From positions 1-19,983 of the forward strand of contig DATLEZ010000030.1 of assembly GCA_035525055.1 (NCBI GenBank): a DNA stretch of 19,983 bases, given 5' to 3'. The DNA comes from DATEEG01 sp035525055 (GTDB lineage: Bacteria > Actinomycetota > Acidimicrobiia > Spongiisociales > ZC4RG35). Position 1 is the first letter of the stretch; each line of letters starts with the position of its first letter. The notes under the pieces were generated by a model, which was given only the letters and a program-made list of their open reading frames with translations, did no database searches and was not told where the DNA came from. Below, piece after piece: positions 13,560 through 19,983 of this stretch. The translations under genes were made by a program, and so were the position numbers.

Positions 13560-13952
13560 GTGAGCCTGCCCGAGTCAGACATCGCCTTCCTGGACCGACG
13601 TGACGCCACCTACCAGGTGACTGTCGAGTCGGGAATGACCTGCGTCGTTCTGGAGCAATGGCAGCTTCCCTCAGGATTCGATCACGACACAGCCGATCTG
13701 CTGATCCGACTCAATCCGGGGTATCCCGATGTGCAGCCCGACATGTGGTGGTTCGATCCGCCGGTGCACCTGGCAAACGGTCAATCGCTTCCGGCCACGA
13801 ATGCTGTCGAACAGCATCTTGGGCGCTCGTGGCAGCGTTGGTCGCGCCACTTCCCAGCAGGTCAATGGCAGGCTGGAATCGATGGCCTAGAGAGCTTCCT
13901 TGCGTTGATTCGCCACGACCTCCACCGGAGTGTGCCGGAGACCTCGCGGTGA
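13560..13952 (+). CDS. E2-like (UBC-fold) protein, prokaryotic E2 family E type
   Basis: 130 residues, starting at GTG with AGAGGA eight bases upstream, 27 bases after the Ubl stop. The order of elements follows a UBC fold: N-terminal helix, strands, then 'GYPDVQPDMWWFDPP' (54-68), equivalent to the E2 'YPxxPP...F' motif. 'NGQSLP' (73-78) lies where E2 enzymes carry the catalytic cysteine ('NGxxCL'), and a C-terminal 'WQRWSRHFPAGQWQAGIDGLESFL' segment follows. The only cysteine is Cys28, early in the protein and not at the usual site; Ser76 occupies the expected loop. Whether it acts through Ser, through Cys28, or only as a scaffold cannot be decided from sequence. Its stop overlaps the E1-JAB start (GTGA). 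Confidence 0.8.
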   Translation: MSLPESDIAFLDRRDATYQVTVESGMTCVVLEQWQLPSGFDHDTADLLIRLNPGYPDVQPDMWWFDPPVHLANGQSLPATNAVEQHLGRSWQRWSRHFPAGQWQAGIDGLESFLALIRHDLHRSVPETSR

Positions 13953-15331
13953 CAGTCACGCTCGTCTTGCCCTCGTCGATCGCCGATGAACTCCACGAGA
14001 CTGCCTCGCTCGAGGTCGAGACAGCGGGTGTCCTATTGGCTCGCCTTGTACGAACTCCCACAGGCAACATACGACTCCTCGGCAGGGCGATGCATTGGGT
14101 GCCCGAGGAGGCCTACCTTGCGCGTGAACCCCAGGCGCTGAAGATCTCCTCAGAAGGTTACGTTCCGGCATTGTCCGCGGCCGAAGTCGACGAAGCGATC
14201 CCGATCTGGCTGCACACCCACACCGGGGAGGACGCGTCTCCTAAGCCGAGCAAACACGACGAGGTCGTTGATCACGAGTTGGCCGACCTCTTTCGACTCC
14301 GCTCGGGCAGCGCTCTTTACGGTGCCGTCGTGATAGCTCACGAAGGCCAACACCTTCGGTTCGTAGGCCACGTCGAAAGTGACGAGGAGCGACTCGACAT
14401 CGACCGCCTGATCGTCACCGGAGCACGGTTTGCGCTCACTCGTAACCGGCTCCAGGGGACAGAGGAGCTTCCAGACCAGTTCGACCGCAACATCCGCGCG
14501 TTCGGCGGTGAGATCCAACGTGTCCTCGCAGACCTCTCAGTCGCGATCGTCGGGTGTGGTGGTACTGGGTCGGCAGTAGCAGAACAACTCGCACGCCTCG
14601 GCGTTCGGCGTTTCCACCTGATCGATCCGGACACGCTCACAGCGAGCAATATCACCCGCGTGTATGGGTCGTATCCCACGGACGTTGGGAGAGCCAAAGT
14701 CGACGTGGTCGCCGAACATCTGCGGAGGATTGCGCCTGAGGCGACCGTGTCGGCTCACCGAACCAAGGTCACCCTCGAGCCAGGCGCCGCGTTGCTGCTC
14801 GATGCCGACGTGATCTTCGGTTGCACTGACGACAACGCCGGCCGGCTGGTGCTGTCACGAGTAGCCACCTATGTGGCAACGCCCGTAATCGACTGTGGTG
14901 TTCTGCTGAGCAGTGGCGCCGACGGACATCTCAAAGACATCTACGGCCGGGTCACGGTTTTAGCCCCTGGGTCCGCCTGCTTGGTCTGTCGGGGTCGCAT
15001 CGATCTGCGGCGGGCCGCAGCGGAGATGCTCACTCCGGAAGAGCACCGGCGGCTCGCCGACGAGGGGTATGCCCCCGCCCTCGGCAATGTCGAACCAGCG
15101 GTGGTCGCCTACACCACACAAGTTGCCGCGGCGGCCGTATGCGAACTCCTCGAGCGCTTCATCCACTATGGCCCGGAGCCCCCGCCGAGCGAGGTGCTCC
15201 TGCGCCTCCACGAACGCGAGTTGTCAACCAATGACTCCCATCCCCGCGAACACCACTACTGCCATCGCGCATCGCTGAAGATCGGACTCGGGATGACCCA
15301 ACCGTTCCTGGAGCAGACGTGGCCCGCATGA
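13949..15331 (+). CDS. JAB peptidase-E1 (ThiF) fusion: ubiquitin-like activating enzyme with deconjugase domain
   Basis: 460 residues from GTG 13949, in a 4-base overlap with the E2 gene; the frame is open further upstream only inside E2. Residues 1-150 form a JAB/JAMM metalloprotease domain: Glu24 ('VETAGVLLA'), His89-x-His91 ('WLHTHTGED'), Ser101 and Asp104, with nine rather than seven residues between His91 and Ser101. Residues 190-450 form a ThiF/E1 adenylation domain: nucleotide loop 'VGCGGTGSA' 201-209, 'DPDTLTASNITR' 226-237, 'GCTDDNAGR' 291-299. A likely zinc site is made by Cys344, Cys347 ('CLVC') and Cys438. The E1 half should adenylate the Ubl C-terminal glycine, and the JAB half should cut Ubl conjugates or fusions. 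Which cysteine, if any, forms a thioester is unclear. Confidence 0.9.
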   Translation: MTVTLVLPSSIADELHETASLEVETAGVLLARLVRTPTGNIRLLGRAMHWVPEEAYLAREPQALKISSEGYVPALSAAEVDEAIPIWLHTHTGEDASPKPSKHDEVVDHELADLFRLRSGSALYGAVVIAHEGQHLRFVGHVESDEERLDIDRLIVTGARFALTRNRLQGTEELPDQFDRNIRAFGGEIQRVLADLSVAIVGCGGTGSAVAEQLARLGVRRFHLIDPDTLTASNITRVYGSYPTDVGRAKVDVVAEHLRRIAPEATVSAHRTKVTLEPGAALLLDADVIFGCTDDNAGRLVLSRVATYVATPVIDCGVLLSSGADGHLKDIYGRVTVLAPGSACLVCRGRIDLRRAAAEMLTPEEHRRLADEGYAPALGNVEPAVVAYTTQVAAAAVCELLERFIHYGPEPPPSEVLLRLHERELSTNDSHPREHHYCHRASLKIGLGMTQPFLEQTWPA

Positions 15332-15684
15332 ACCTCGTTCGGTGGTGGCGAAGCCTGGCTCTGCCCTGGCGGAGATGGCGCGTCGTCGCGCATGTCACGG
15401 CAGGCGATGAAATCCCCGATCGTATCCCCCGACGAGGTGTCGTCCTCGTGGGACACGCGACCCACGCAACCTGGGCTGCGTTCGATTGCCCCTGCGGACG
15501 AGGACACCGCCTCATGTTGAATCTCGACTCGGCACGATCGCCACGGTGGCGAATCGTGTCGCTTCGACCCCTCTCGATCCGCCCGAGCGTCGACGACGTC
15601 ACCAGCGAGCGCCGATGCCACTTCGTCGTGAGGCAAGGCAGAATCGCGTGGGCCCCCGAGCGGCCAGGAGACTCCAATGACTGA
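15328..15684 (+). CDS. Small Cys/His putative metal-binding protein, DUF6527-like
   Basis: 118 residues from ATG 15328, which overlaps the E1 stop (ATGA); a GTG at 15319 would add three residues. The protein has 'DCPCGRGHRL' (Cys54, Cys56, His60) and, about 40 residues later, 'RRCHF' (Cys97, His98), together a plausible zinc site. 'PRRGVVLVG', 'MLNL', 'PRWRIVSL' and 'CHFVVRQGRIAWA' match what I recall of DUF6527, a family annotated beside bacterial ubiquitin-like genes; I could not check this by search. A role as substrate adaptor or E3-like factor is only a guess. The N-terminus is rich in Trp and Arg. Its last 8 bases overlap the peptidase gene. Confidence 0.65.
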   Translation: MNLVRWWRSLALPWRRWRVVAHVTAGDEIPDRIPRRGVVLVGHATHATWAAFDCPCGRGHRLMLNLDSARSPRWRIVSLRPLSIRPSVDDVTSERRCHFVVRQGRIAWAPERPGDSND

Positions 15685-16630
15685 CACCAGACCTCCAGAC
15701 GAGAATGACACCGCACACGCCGACGAGGCTGGAGCCCCGAACGTCCTCGAGCGCGCCGTCCCACCACCTACCAAGACGCCCCTGTTTCAGGCCATCCACG
15801 CCGAGCGCTACCAACGACAAGCGGTCATCGAGCAGATACAGAAGCGGACGGGACAAAGACTGATCTGCTACGTGTCGGGTAGCAGCTGCGCCATAGATCG
15901 GGACGACACAGTGCCCTTCGTTGACCTCCTTCACAACGTCCCACCCGGAGAGAGTCTCGACCTCCTTCTGCATACCGCCGGCGGTGACATCGACGCTGCC
16001 GAAAAACTCATCACCATGGTCCGGAACAAGGTCGGGGCCGCGACGCTACGCGTGCTGGTACCGGACTTCGCGAAGAGCGCAGGCACACTCATGGTCCTCG
16101 GCGCAGACGCAGTCGTAATGAGCGACACATCAGAACTCGGACCCATCGACCCGCAGATCGTCCTCACTGATGGCAACGGCAATCGTCTCCGTCACTCCGT
16201 GCAGAACTACCTCGACGCGTACAAGGAACACGAAGCGACCCTTCAAAGAGATCCGACGAACGTCGCCGCTCAGATCATGCTCGGCAGACTCGACCCAGCG
16301 ACCATCAAGCTGTATGAAGCCGTCCACAACCGGGCGCGGCGTTTCGCCGAGGCCCAGCTCATCCGAGGGATGTTCCGCGGCGGCGGTAATTGGTCTCAAA
16401 CCGCCAGCGAGCTGCTGGACACGCAACGATGGCAGTCACACGGACAGATGATCTCTTGGGAGGATGCGCGGGATCTCGGGCTCAATGTCGAGTACCTCGA
16501 TCCGAAGTCCGAGGAGTGGCAGGAGTACTGGCAGCTGTATTGTCTACAACGTCTGGCCGTTGGGGACCGCCAGAAGCTCTTCGAGTCCGACTACGCGTCG
16601 CTACTTATCGACGCCCCATCCAGGACGTAG
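15677..16630 (+). CDS. Clp-fold serine peptidase, SDH family (serine dehydrogenase proteinase-like)
   Basis: 317 residues, starting at ATG 15677 with AGGAG seven bases upstream and overlapping the previous gene by 8 bases. The core (about 60-230) has the ClpP/SppA crotonase fold as in the SDH proteinase family: 'LLLHTAGGDIDAAEKL' (97-112) provides the oxyanion turn, 'AKSAGTLMVLGADAVVMS' contains the presumed nucleophile Ser134, and 'SELGPIDPQ' (152-160) is the conserved acidic/loop segment. No transmembrane segment or signal peptide is seen, so it is cytoplasmic, unlike SppA. As the last gene of the ubiquitin-like operon it may degrade or trim Ubl-marked proteins; a link of this sort is inference from gene order. 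Confidence 0.87.
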   Translation: MTDTRPPDENDTAHADEAGAPNVLERAVPPPTKTPLFQAIHAERYQRQAVIEQIQKRTGQRLICYVSGSSCAIDRDDTVPFVDLLHNVPPGESLDLLLHTAGGDIDAAEKLITMVRNKVGAATLRVLVPDFAKSAGTLMVLGADAVVMSDTSELGPIDPQIVLTDGNGNRLRHSVQNYLDAYKEHEATLQRDPTNVAAQIMLGRLDPATIKLYEAVHNRARRFAEAQLIRGMFRGGGNWSQTASELLDTQRWQSHGQMISWEDARDLGLNVEYLDPKSEEWQEYWQLYCLQRLAVGDRQKLFESDYASLLIDAPSRT

Positions 16631-16646
16631 TCCCAAACCAGCGGAT

Positions 16647-16673
16647 AAGGGCACTCAAGTCCCCGATGCCCTT
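16647..16673 (+). terminator. Weak hairpin after the ubiquitin-like operon
   Basis: AAGGGCA (16647-16653) and TGCCCTT (16667-16673) can pair across a 13-base loop, 16 bases after the peptidase stop. The stem is only 7 bp and is followed by mixed sequence, so termination is uncertain. The remaining bases up to the right arm sites hold no gene. Confidence 0.3.
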
Positions 16674-16721
16674 GACCTTGCGCTTGGATTTCCCGACCTG
16701 ACACCCGCAGCTCAGCAACAT

Positions 16722-16753
16722 CCGTTAGAAACCCGTTAGAAGATCCGTTAGAA
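16722..16753 (+). repeat. Right integrase arm-type sites (3 copies of CCGTTAGAA)
   Basis: Copies at 16722-16730, 16733-16741 and 16745-16753, spaced 11 and 12 bases, in the same orientation as the two left copies. The middle copy extends to the full 12-bp left unit CCGTTAGAAGAT. They lie 60-91 bases inside the right attachment core. Confidence 0.75.
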
Positions 16754-16772
16754 GTTGGGTCCTGACGCGTCA

Positions 16773-16806
16773 AGGCCCCGGTCAGAAAACGCTCTGACCA
16801 GGGCCT
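16773..16806 (-). terminator. Strong hairpin downstream of tRNA-fMet
   Basis: Arms of 14 bases (16773-16786 and 16793-16806) pair with one mismatch around a 6-base loop. On the minus strand the hairpin begins 8 bases after the tRNA 3' end, where a tRNA terminator belongs. It lies inside the element, so the element seems to supply both the replacement tRNA 3' half and a terminator. Confidence 0.6.
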
Positions 16807-16812
16807 ACGTTC

Positions 16813-16887
<75 letters not shown>

Positions 16888-16902
16888 TCGATTGGACGCC
16901 CA

Positions 16903-16930
16903 ATTCTAAGACGACTCCATGGTTGCGCAA
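16903..16930 (-). promoter_or_regulatory. Probable promoter of tRNA-fMet
   Basis: On the minus strand TTGCGC (16930-16925), a 16-base spacer and TAGAAT (16908-16903) precede the tRNA 5' end by 15 bases. It is outside the element, so tRNA expression is unaffected by insertion. Confidence 0.6.
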
Positions 16931-17000
16931 ACACGCCTTGGCTTGGGCCCTTTTGTGGTCCAGCCCAACAAATTCCAAACCCTGGATGAGACGTATGCAT

Positions 17001-17012
17001 GCAATCGCTTGC
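17001..17012. promoter_or_regulatory. LacI-family-type operator upstream of the sugar ABC operon
   Basis: GCAATCGCTTGC fits the GCAAnCGnTTGC pattern common to LacI/GalR-family operators. It overlaps the -35 box of the promoter at 17009-17037, so binding would block transcription. No LacI-family gene is in the window. Confidence 0.55.
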
Positions 17013-17037
17013 GGCTTAAGCAATTCGGGCTTATGAT
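17009..17037 (+). promoter_or_regulatory. Promoter of the sugar ABC transporter operon
   Basis: TTGCGG (17009-17014), a 17-base spacer and TATGAT (17032-17037). The transcript would have a leader of roughly 40 bases before the AAAGGAGG ribosome binding site and ATG 17086. Confidence 0.6.
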
Positions 17038-17085
17038 CCCCCGGCCGTCGGCTTGATGGCACCGCCCAGCAAAGGAGGAGAAGGA

Positions 17086-18174
17086 ATGGACCGGACTATC
17101 ACGAGTCATATGGAGCCCTCTCGGCGAAATTTCCTCAAAGCGATGGGGGTGGTGACGGCGGCCGGGTTGATCAGCGCCTGCACAGGCTCGGATGACGCCA
17201 ACGGCACCGCCAACGGCACGGCAGTCGGTGCCGCCGGTGGCGCAGGCATCTTCCCCGAGACACCCGAGTGGAGTTTTGTGTTCGTCAATCACGTGACCAC
17301 CAACCCGTTCTTCGTGCCCACCGTTTACGGGATCGAGGACGCCTCTGCCCTTCTCGGCACCACCTTCCAGTGGACCGGCTCGGAGATCGCCGACAACGGG
17401 GAGATGGTCAACTCGATGGAAGCGGCCATCGCCGCCGGAGCCGACGGCATCGGAGTCGCCCTGGTCGACCTCGAAGCCTTCAATGGGCCGACCGACGATG
17501 CCCTGGGACAGGGGATCCCGGTCTTGTCTTACAACGCCGATGCCCCCAACAGCCGGCTCTCCTACGTCGGCCAGGATCTCTACGGATCCGGGTATGAGAT
17601 GGGTCTGCGGATCGTCGATCTGGTCGGCTCGGGCAAGGTGGCTCTGTTCATCGCTACACCGGGTCAGCTCAACATCCAGCCCCGCATCGACGGTGCTATC
17701 GACGCCATAGCCGAGTCCGGCGCCGACATCGAGGCTCTCGACATCGCCACCGGGGCCGACCTCACCGAGGAACTGAACACGGTGGAGGCCTGGTATCTGG
17801 GGAATCAGGATGCCACCGGGATGTTCGCAGTCGACGCCGGCAGCACCCAGGCAGTTGGCCAGGTGGTGCGGGATCAGAATGCCCGGGACAATGCCCTGGT
17901 CGGATGTGGTGGGTATGACCTCCTCCCGGAAACGGTGGAGTTGGTGGCCGATGGTGTGCTCGATTTCACCATCGACCAGCAGCCGTATCTGCAAGGATTC
18001 CTCCCGGTGGTCTACATGTACCTCTACAAGCTGTCCGGCGGGGTAGTCACACCACCGGAGACCAACACCGGTCTGGTCTTCCTCGACTCGTCGTCGGCCC
18101 AGCTCTTCCTGGAGACGGAGAGCAGGTTCGAGGGCGATGCCGAAGAGCAGAAGGTGCTTGAGCCCGTCGGCTAA
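17086..18174 (+). CDS. Sugar ABC transporter substrate-binding lipoprotein (Tat-exported)
   Basis: 362 residues. ATG 17086 is chosen because AAAGGAGG lies a few bases upstream; the open frame reaches back to 17053. The N-terminus has a Tat motif ('SRRNFLK', Arg13-Arg14), a hydrophobic stretch and a lipobox 'ISAC' with Cys32, followed by a Gly/Ala/Thr/Asn-rich linker. The mature part resembles periplasmic-binding-protein type 4 (ribose/simple sugar) proteins: 'VNHVTTNPFFVPTVYGIEDAS', 'AAIAAGADGIGVALVD', 'GIPVLSYNADAP', 'FTIDQQPYLQGFLPV'. It should be membrane-anchored outside the cell and deliver a sugar to the permease encoded next; which sugar cannot be told. It is chromosomal, outside the element. 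Confidence 0.9.
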   Translation: MDRTITSHMEPSRRNFLKAMGVVTAAGLISACTGSDDANGTANGTAVGAAGGAGIFPETPEWSFVFVNHVTTNPFFVPTVYGIEDASALLGTTFQWTGSEIADNGEMVNSMEAAIAAGADGIGVALVDLEAFNGPTDDALGQGIPVLSYNADAPNSRLSYVGQDLYGSGYEMGLRIVDLVGSGKVALFIATPGQLNIQPRIDGAIDAIAESGADIEALDIATGADLTEELNTVEAWYLGNQDATGMFAVDAGSTQAVGQVVRDQNARDNALVGCGGYDLLPETVELVADGVLDFTIDQQPYLQGFLPVVYMYLYKLSGGVVTPPETNTGLVFLDSSSAQLFLETESRFEGDAEEQKVLEPVG

Positions 18175-18200
18175 CCGTGGATCTCGAGTAAGCGGGACCT

Positions 18201-19235
18201 ATGACTGAACTGCAGGAGCGAGACACCGGGGGCGATACCACCAGCCCGCCGGTGTCCCGCTCCGCGACCTCGCGCATCGGCGGGTTTCTTCTCACCAAGA
18301 CCGAGTCGACCATCACCATTGCGGCCCTGATCCTGGCCGCCTACTTCGCCCTGACCAACGATGCCTTCCTCTCCACGGCGAATATCAGGATCCTCTCCCA
18401 GTACCTCGTGGCCACCGCCATCCTGGCCACCGGGCAGACCATGCTCCTCATTTCGGGCGAGATCGACCTCTCCATGGGCAACGTCTACTTCATGACGCCC
18501 TTCCTCGTCTTTTTCGCCATGGAAGCGGGACTCCCCCTCCCGCTGGCTGTTCTCGTCGGTGTGCTCGGGGCGGGACTGGTGGGAGGCCTCAACGGCGCCA
18601 TCACCATCGGTGCCGGGATTCCCTCGTTCGTCGTCACCCTGGCCATGGGATTCATCATCAATGGCTTCACCCTCAACATCTCCGATGGATTCCCCAAGCG
18701 CCCACCGTCGGCCGGGATCGCCTCCGACATCTTCGGTGGTGCTGACTTCTCCGGGTTGATGTGGGTGATCGTGATAGTGGCGATCATGCACCTCGTCCTC
18801 ACCAAGACCCGCTGGGGGGTGTACACGATCGCCATCGGGGGCAACAAGACCGGGGCCAAGGAGGCCGGAGTCCCCTCGACAAGTATCCGGATGCGCAACT
18901 TCGTGGTAGCCGCCATGTTGGCCGGGTTCGCCGGCGTCATCGAGGGGATCAGGATCGGTTCGTTCGATCCCGGAGCGGGTGTGGCCGGCCAAAGGGTGTT
19001 CGCGTCGGTGGCGGCGGCGGTGATCGGCGGGACGATTCTCACCGGTGGGGCGGGCACCGTCATCGGCGCATTCCTGGGGGCTTTGGTGCTGGCCATCCTC
19101 CAGGACGGGTTCGTCCTGGCAGGAATCAGCTCGTTCACATACACCATGGTGCTGGGCGCGGCCATCATCGTGGCCATGGTCCTCAACTCCATCGCCTCCA
19201 AGGCCCGGATCCGATCCCAGAGCGTCCGATTATGA
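18201..19235 (+). CDS. Sugar ABC transporter permease (RbsC/BPD_transp_2 family)
   Basis: 344 residues with many hydrophobic segments from about residue 42 to 335, as in ribose-type permeases. Family landmarks are 'QYLVATAILATGQTMLLISGEIDLSMG' (the conserved 'GEIDLS' loop), 'GLNGAITIGAGIPSFVVTLAMG', 'GGNKTGAKEAGVP' (the cytoplasmic ATPase-coupling loop) and 'ASVAAAVIGGTILTGGAGTVIG'. The first 30 residues are polar and cytoplasmic. It follows the binding protein by 26 bases and overlaps the ATPase gene (ATGA). Confidence 0.92.
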   Translation: MTELQERDTGGDTTSPPVSRSATSRIGGFLLTKTESTITIAALILAAYFALTNDAFLSTANIRILSQYLVATAILATGQTMLLISGEIDLSMGNVYFMTPFLVFFAMEAGLPLPLAVLVGVLGAGLVGGLNGAITIGAGIPSFVVTLAMGFIINGFTLNISDGFPKRPPSAGIASDIFGGADFSGLMWVIVIVAIMHLVLTKTRWGVYTIAIGGNKTGAKEAGVPSTSIRMRNFVVAAMLAGFAGVIEGIRIGSFDPGAGVAGQRVFASVAAAVIGGTILTGGAGTVIGAFLGALVLAILQDGFVLAGISSFTYTMVLGAAIIVAMVLNSIASKARIRSQSVRL

Positions 19236-19983
19236 CCGTCGCCGCCCCGAACGGAGATGTGATCCGGGCCGAGGGCATCGTCAAGCGCTATGGACCGGTC
19301 GTGGCGCTGCGTGACGTGACCATCAGGCTTGATCGAGGTGAGGTGCTGGGATTGATCGGTGACAACGGTGCCGGCAAGTCGACGCTGATCAAGATCCTCA
19401 CCGGATTCCACCCACAGGACGAAGGAGCCCTGTTCATCGAAGGCGAGGAGGTGAAGCTGCGCTCGGTGTCACACGCCCGTGAATTGGGCATCGAGACGGT
19501 GTACCAGGACCTGGCTCTCATCGATCAGCTCCCGGTGTATCTCAACATGCGTCTCAACAAGGAGGCGGTGCGCCGACCGATTCCCTTCCTGGACAAGAAG
19601 CTCATGCGAGAGGAGGCGAGGGCGCATCTCGACGACATGGGGGTGCGAATACCGTCGGTGGACACCGAAGTCGGGTTCCTCTCCGGTGGTCAGCGTCAGG
19701 CGGTCGCCATCGCCCGGGCCGTCTACTCCGATGCCAAAGTGATCCTGCTCGACGAGCCGCTGGCGGCGATGGGGGCCAAAGAGAGTGCCATCATCATCGA
19801 CCTGATCATGGAGCTGAAGGAACGCCGTGACGTCTCCATCATCCTCATCGCCCACAACTTCGCCCAGGTCATCGAGGTCTGCGACCGGGTCAACTTCCTC
19901 CAGCACGGGCGCATCACCTATGAGACCGCGGTGGGAGACACCTCAGTGCAGGAGCTGACCGAACTGGTGTCGGCCGAGTACCG
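19232..19983 (+). CDS. Sugar ABC transporter ATP-binding protein (3' end outside window)
   Basis: The frame runs from ATG 19232 to the window edge without a stop, giving 250 residues. Walker A 'GDNGAGKST' 43-51, Q-loop 'VYQDLAL' 90-96, signature 'LSGGQ' 150-154, Walker B 'VILLDE' 170-175 and switch His208 are all intact. The 'LDEPLAAMGAKES' and 'LIAHNFAQVIEVCDRVNFLQHGRI' segments resemble single-module FrcA-type ATPases of about 260 residues rather than two-module RbsA, so the gene is probably nearly complete here. It powers import through the permease encoded just upstream. Confidence 0.92.
   Translation, partial: MTVAAPNGDVIRAEGIVKRYGPVVALRDVTIRLDRGEVLGLIGDNGAGKSTLIKILTGFHPQDEGALFIEGEEVKLRSVSHARELGIETVYQDLALIDQLPVYLNMRLNKEAVRRPIPFLDKKLMREEARAHLDDMGVRIPSVDTEVGFLSGGQRQAVAIARAVYSDAKVILLDEPLAAMGAKESAIIIDLIMELKERRDVSIILIAHNFAQVIEVCDRVNFLQHGRITYETAVGDTSVQELTELVSAEY

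Noticed and set aside
13658..13948. N-terminal extension of the JAB-E1 protein
   Set aside because: It lies entirely in another frame of the E2 gene and is low-complexity Arg/Ser-rich; GTG 13949 in a GTGA overlap fits the operon.
16906..17994. 362-residue open frame on the minus strand
   Set aside because: It is antisense to the binding-protein gene and runs through the tRNA promoter and sugar operon promoter; a shadow frame of GC-rich DNA.
18171..19411. Two long minus-strand frames opposite the permease gene
   Set aside because: One is extremely Gly/Asp/Glu/His-rich and both mirror codons of a well-conserved permease.

Overview
The window reads as high-GC chromosomal DNA, most likely from an actinomycete-type bacterium (Actinomycetota; I cannot name the genus). 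Supporting signs are frequent GTG starts, many ATGA/GTGA gene overlaps, an initiator tRNA with a C1:U72 mismatch, and a Tat-exported lipoprotein at the head of a sugar ABC operon. Chromosomal genes occupy the two ends. The C-terminus of a SAM-dependent methyltransferase lies at 2-262. A carbohydrate ABC transporter operon lies at 17086-19983: binding lipoprotein, permease, and an ATPase cut by the window edge, with a -35/-10 pair and a LacI-family-type operator upstream.

Between them lies what appears to be one complete integrative mobilizable element of about 16.1 kb, inserted in the anticodon loop of tRNA-fMet. An exact 43-bp direct repeat (701-743 and 16813-16855) covers the 3' half of the tRNA. 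The right copy completes an intact tRNA gene (16814-16887, minus strand). Just inside both ends are direct repeats of CCGTTAGAA, which look like integrase arm-type sites. A second 3' half-tRNA, tRNA-Arg(ACG) at 548-589, lies outside the left end and suggests that this spot has taken up elements more than once.

The element has four parts. (1) radC-like gene (989-1639, plus). (2) A minus-strand defence operon, 7644 to 1636: hsdR, abiEi, abiEii, and an hsdM-hsdS fusion, so a type I restriction-modification system with an AbiE toxin-antitoxin pair inserted between its subunits. (3) A mobility module: MobF relaxase-helicase and an excisionase-like HTH protein (minus), divergent from an XRE regulator and a tyrosine integrase (plus). 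No type IV secretion or coupling protein genes are present, so transfer would need a helper. (4) A plus-strand cassette at 13263-16630 encoding a ubiquitin-like conjugation system: a multiubiquitin-family Ubl ending in glycine, an E2-like protein, a JAB peptidase-E1 (ThiF) fusion, a small Cys/His protein that resembles DUF6527, and a Clp-fold serine peptidase of the SDH family. A small ribbon-helix-helix gene is divergent from it and shares its promoter region.

The Ubl cassette is the most interesting content. The genes are packed with 4-bp or 8-bp overlaps, the E2-like protein has no cysteine at the usual catalytic position, and the presumed eraser (JAB) and activator (E1) are one polypeptide. 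Together with restriction-modification and AbiE genes on the same mobile element, it is best read as an anti-phage or stress module, although that role is inferred.
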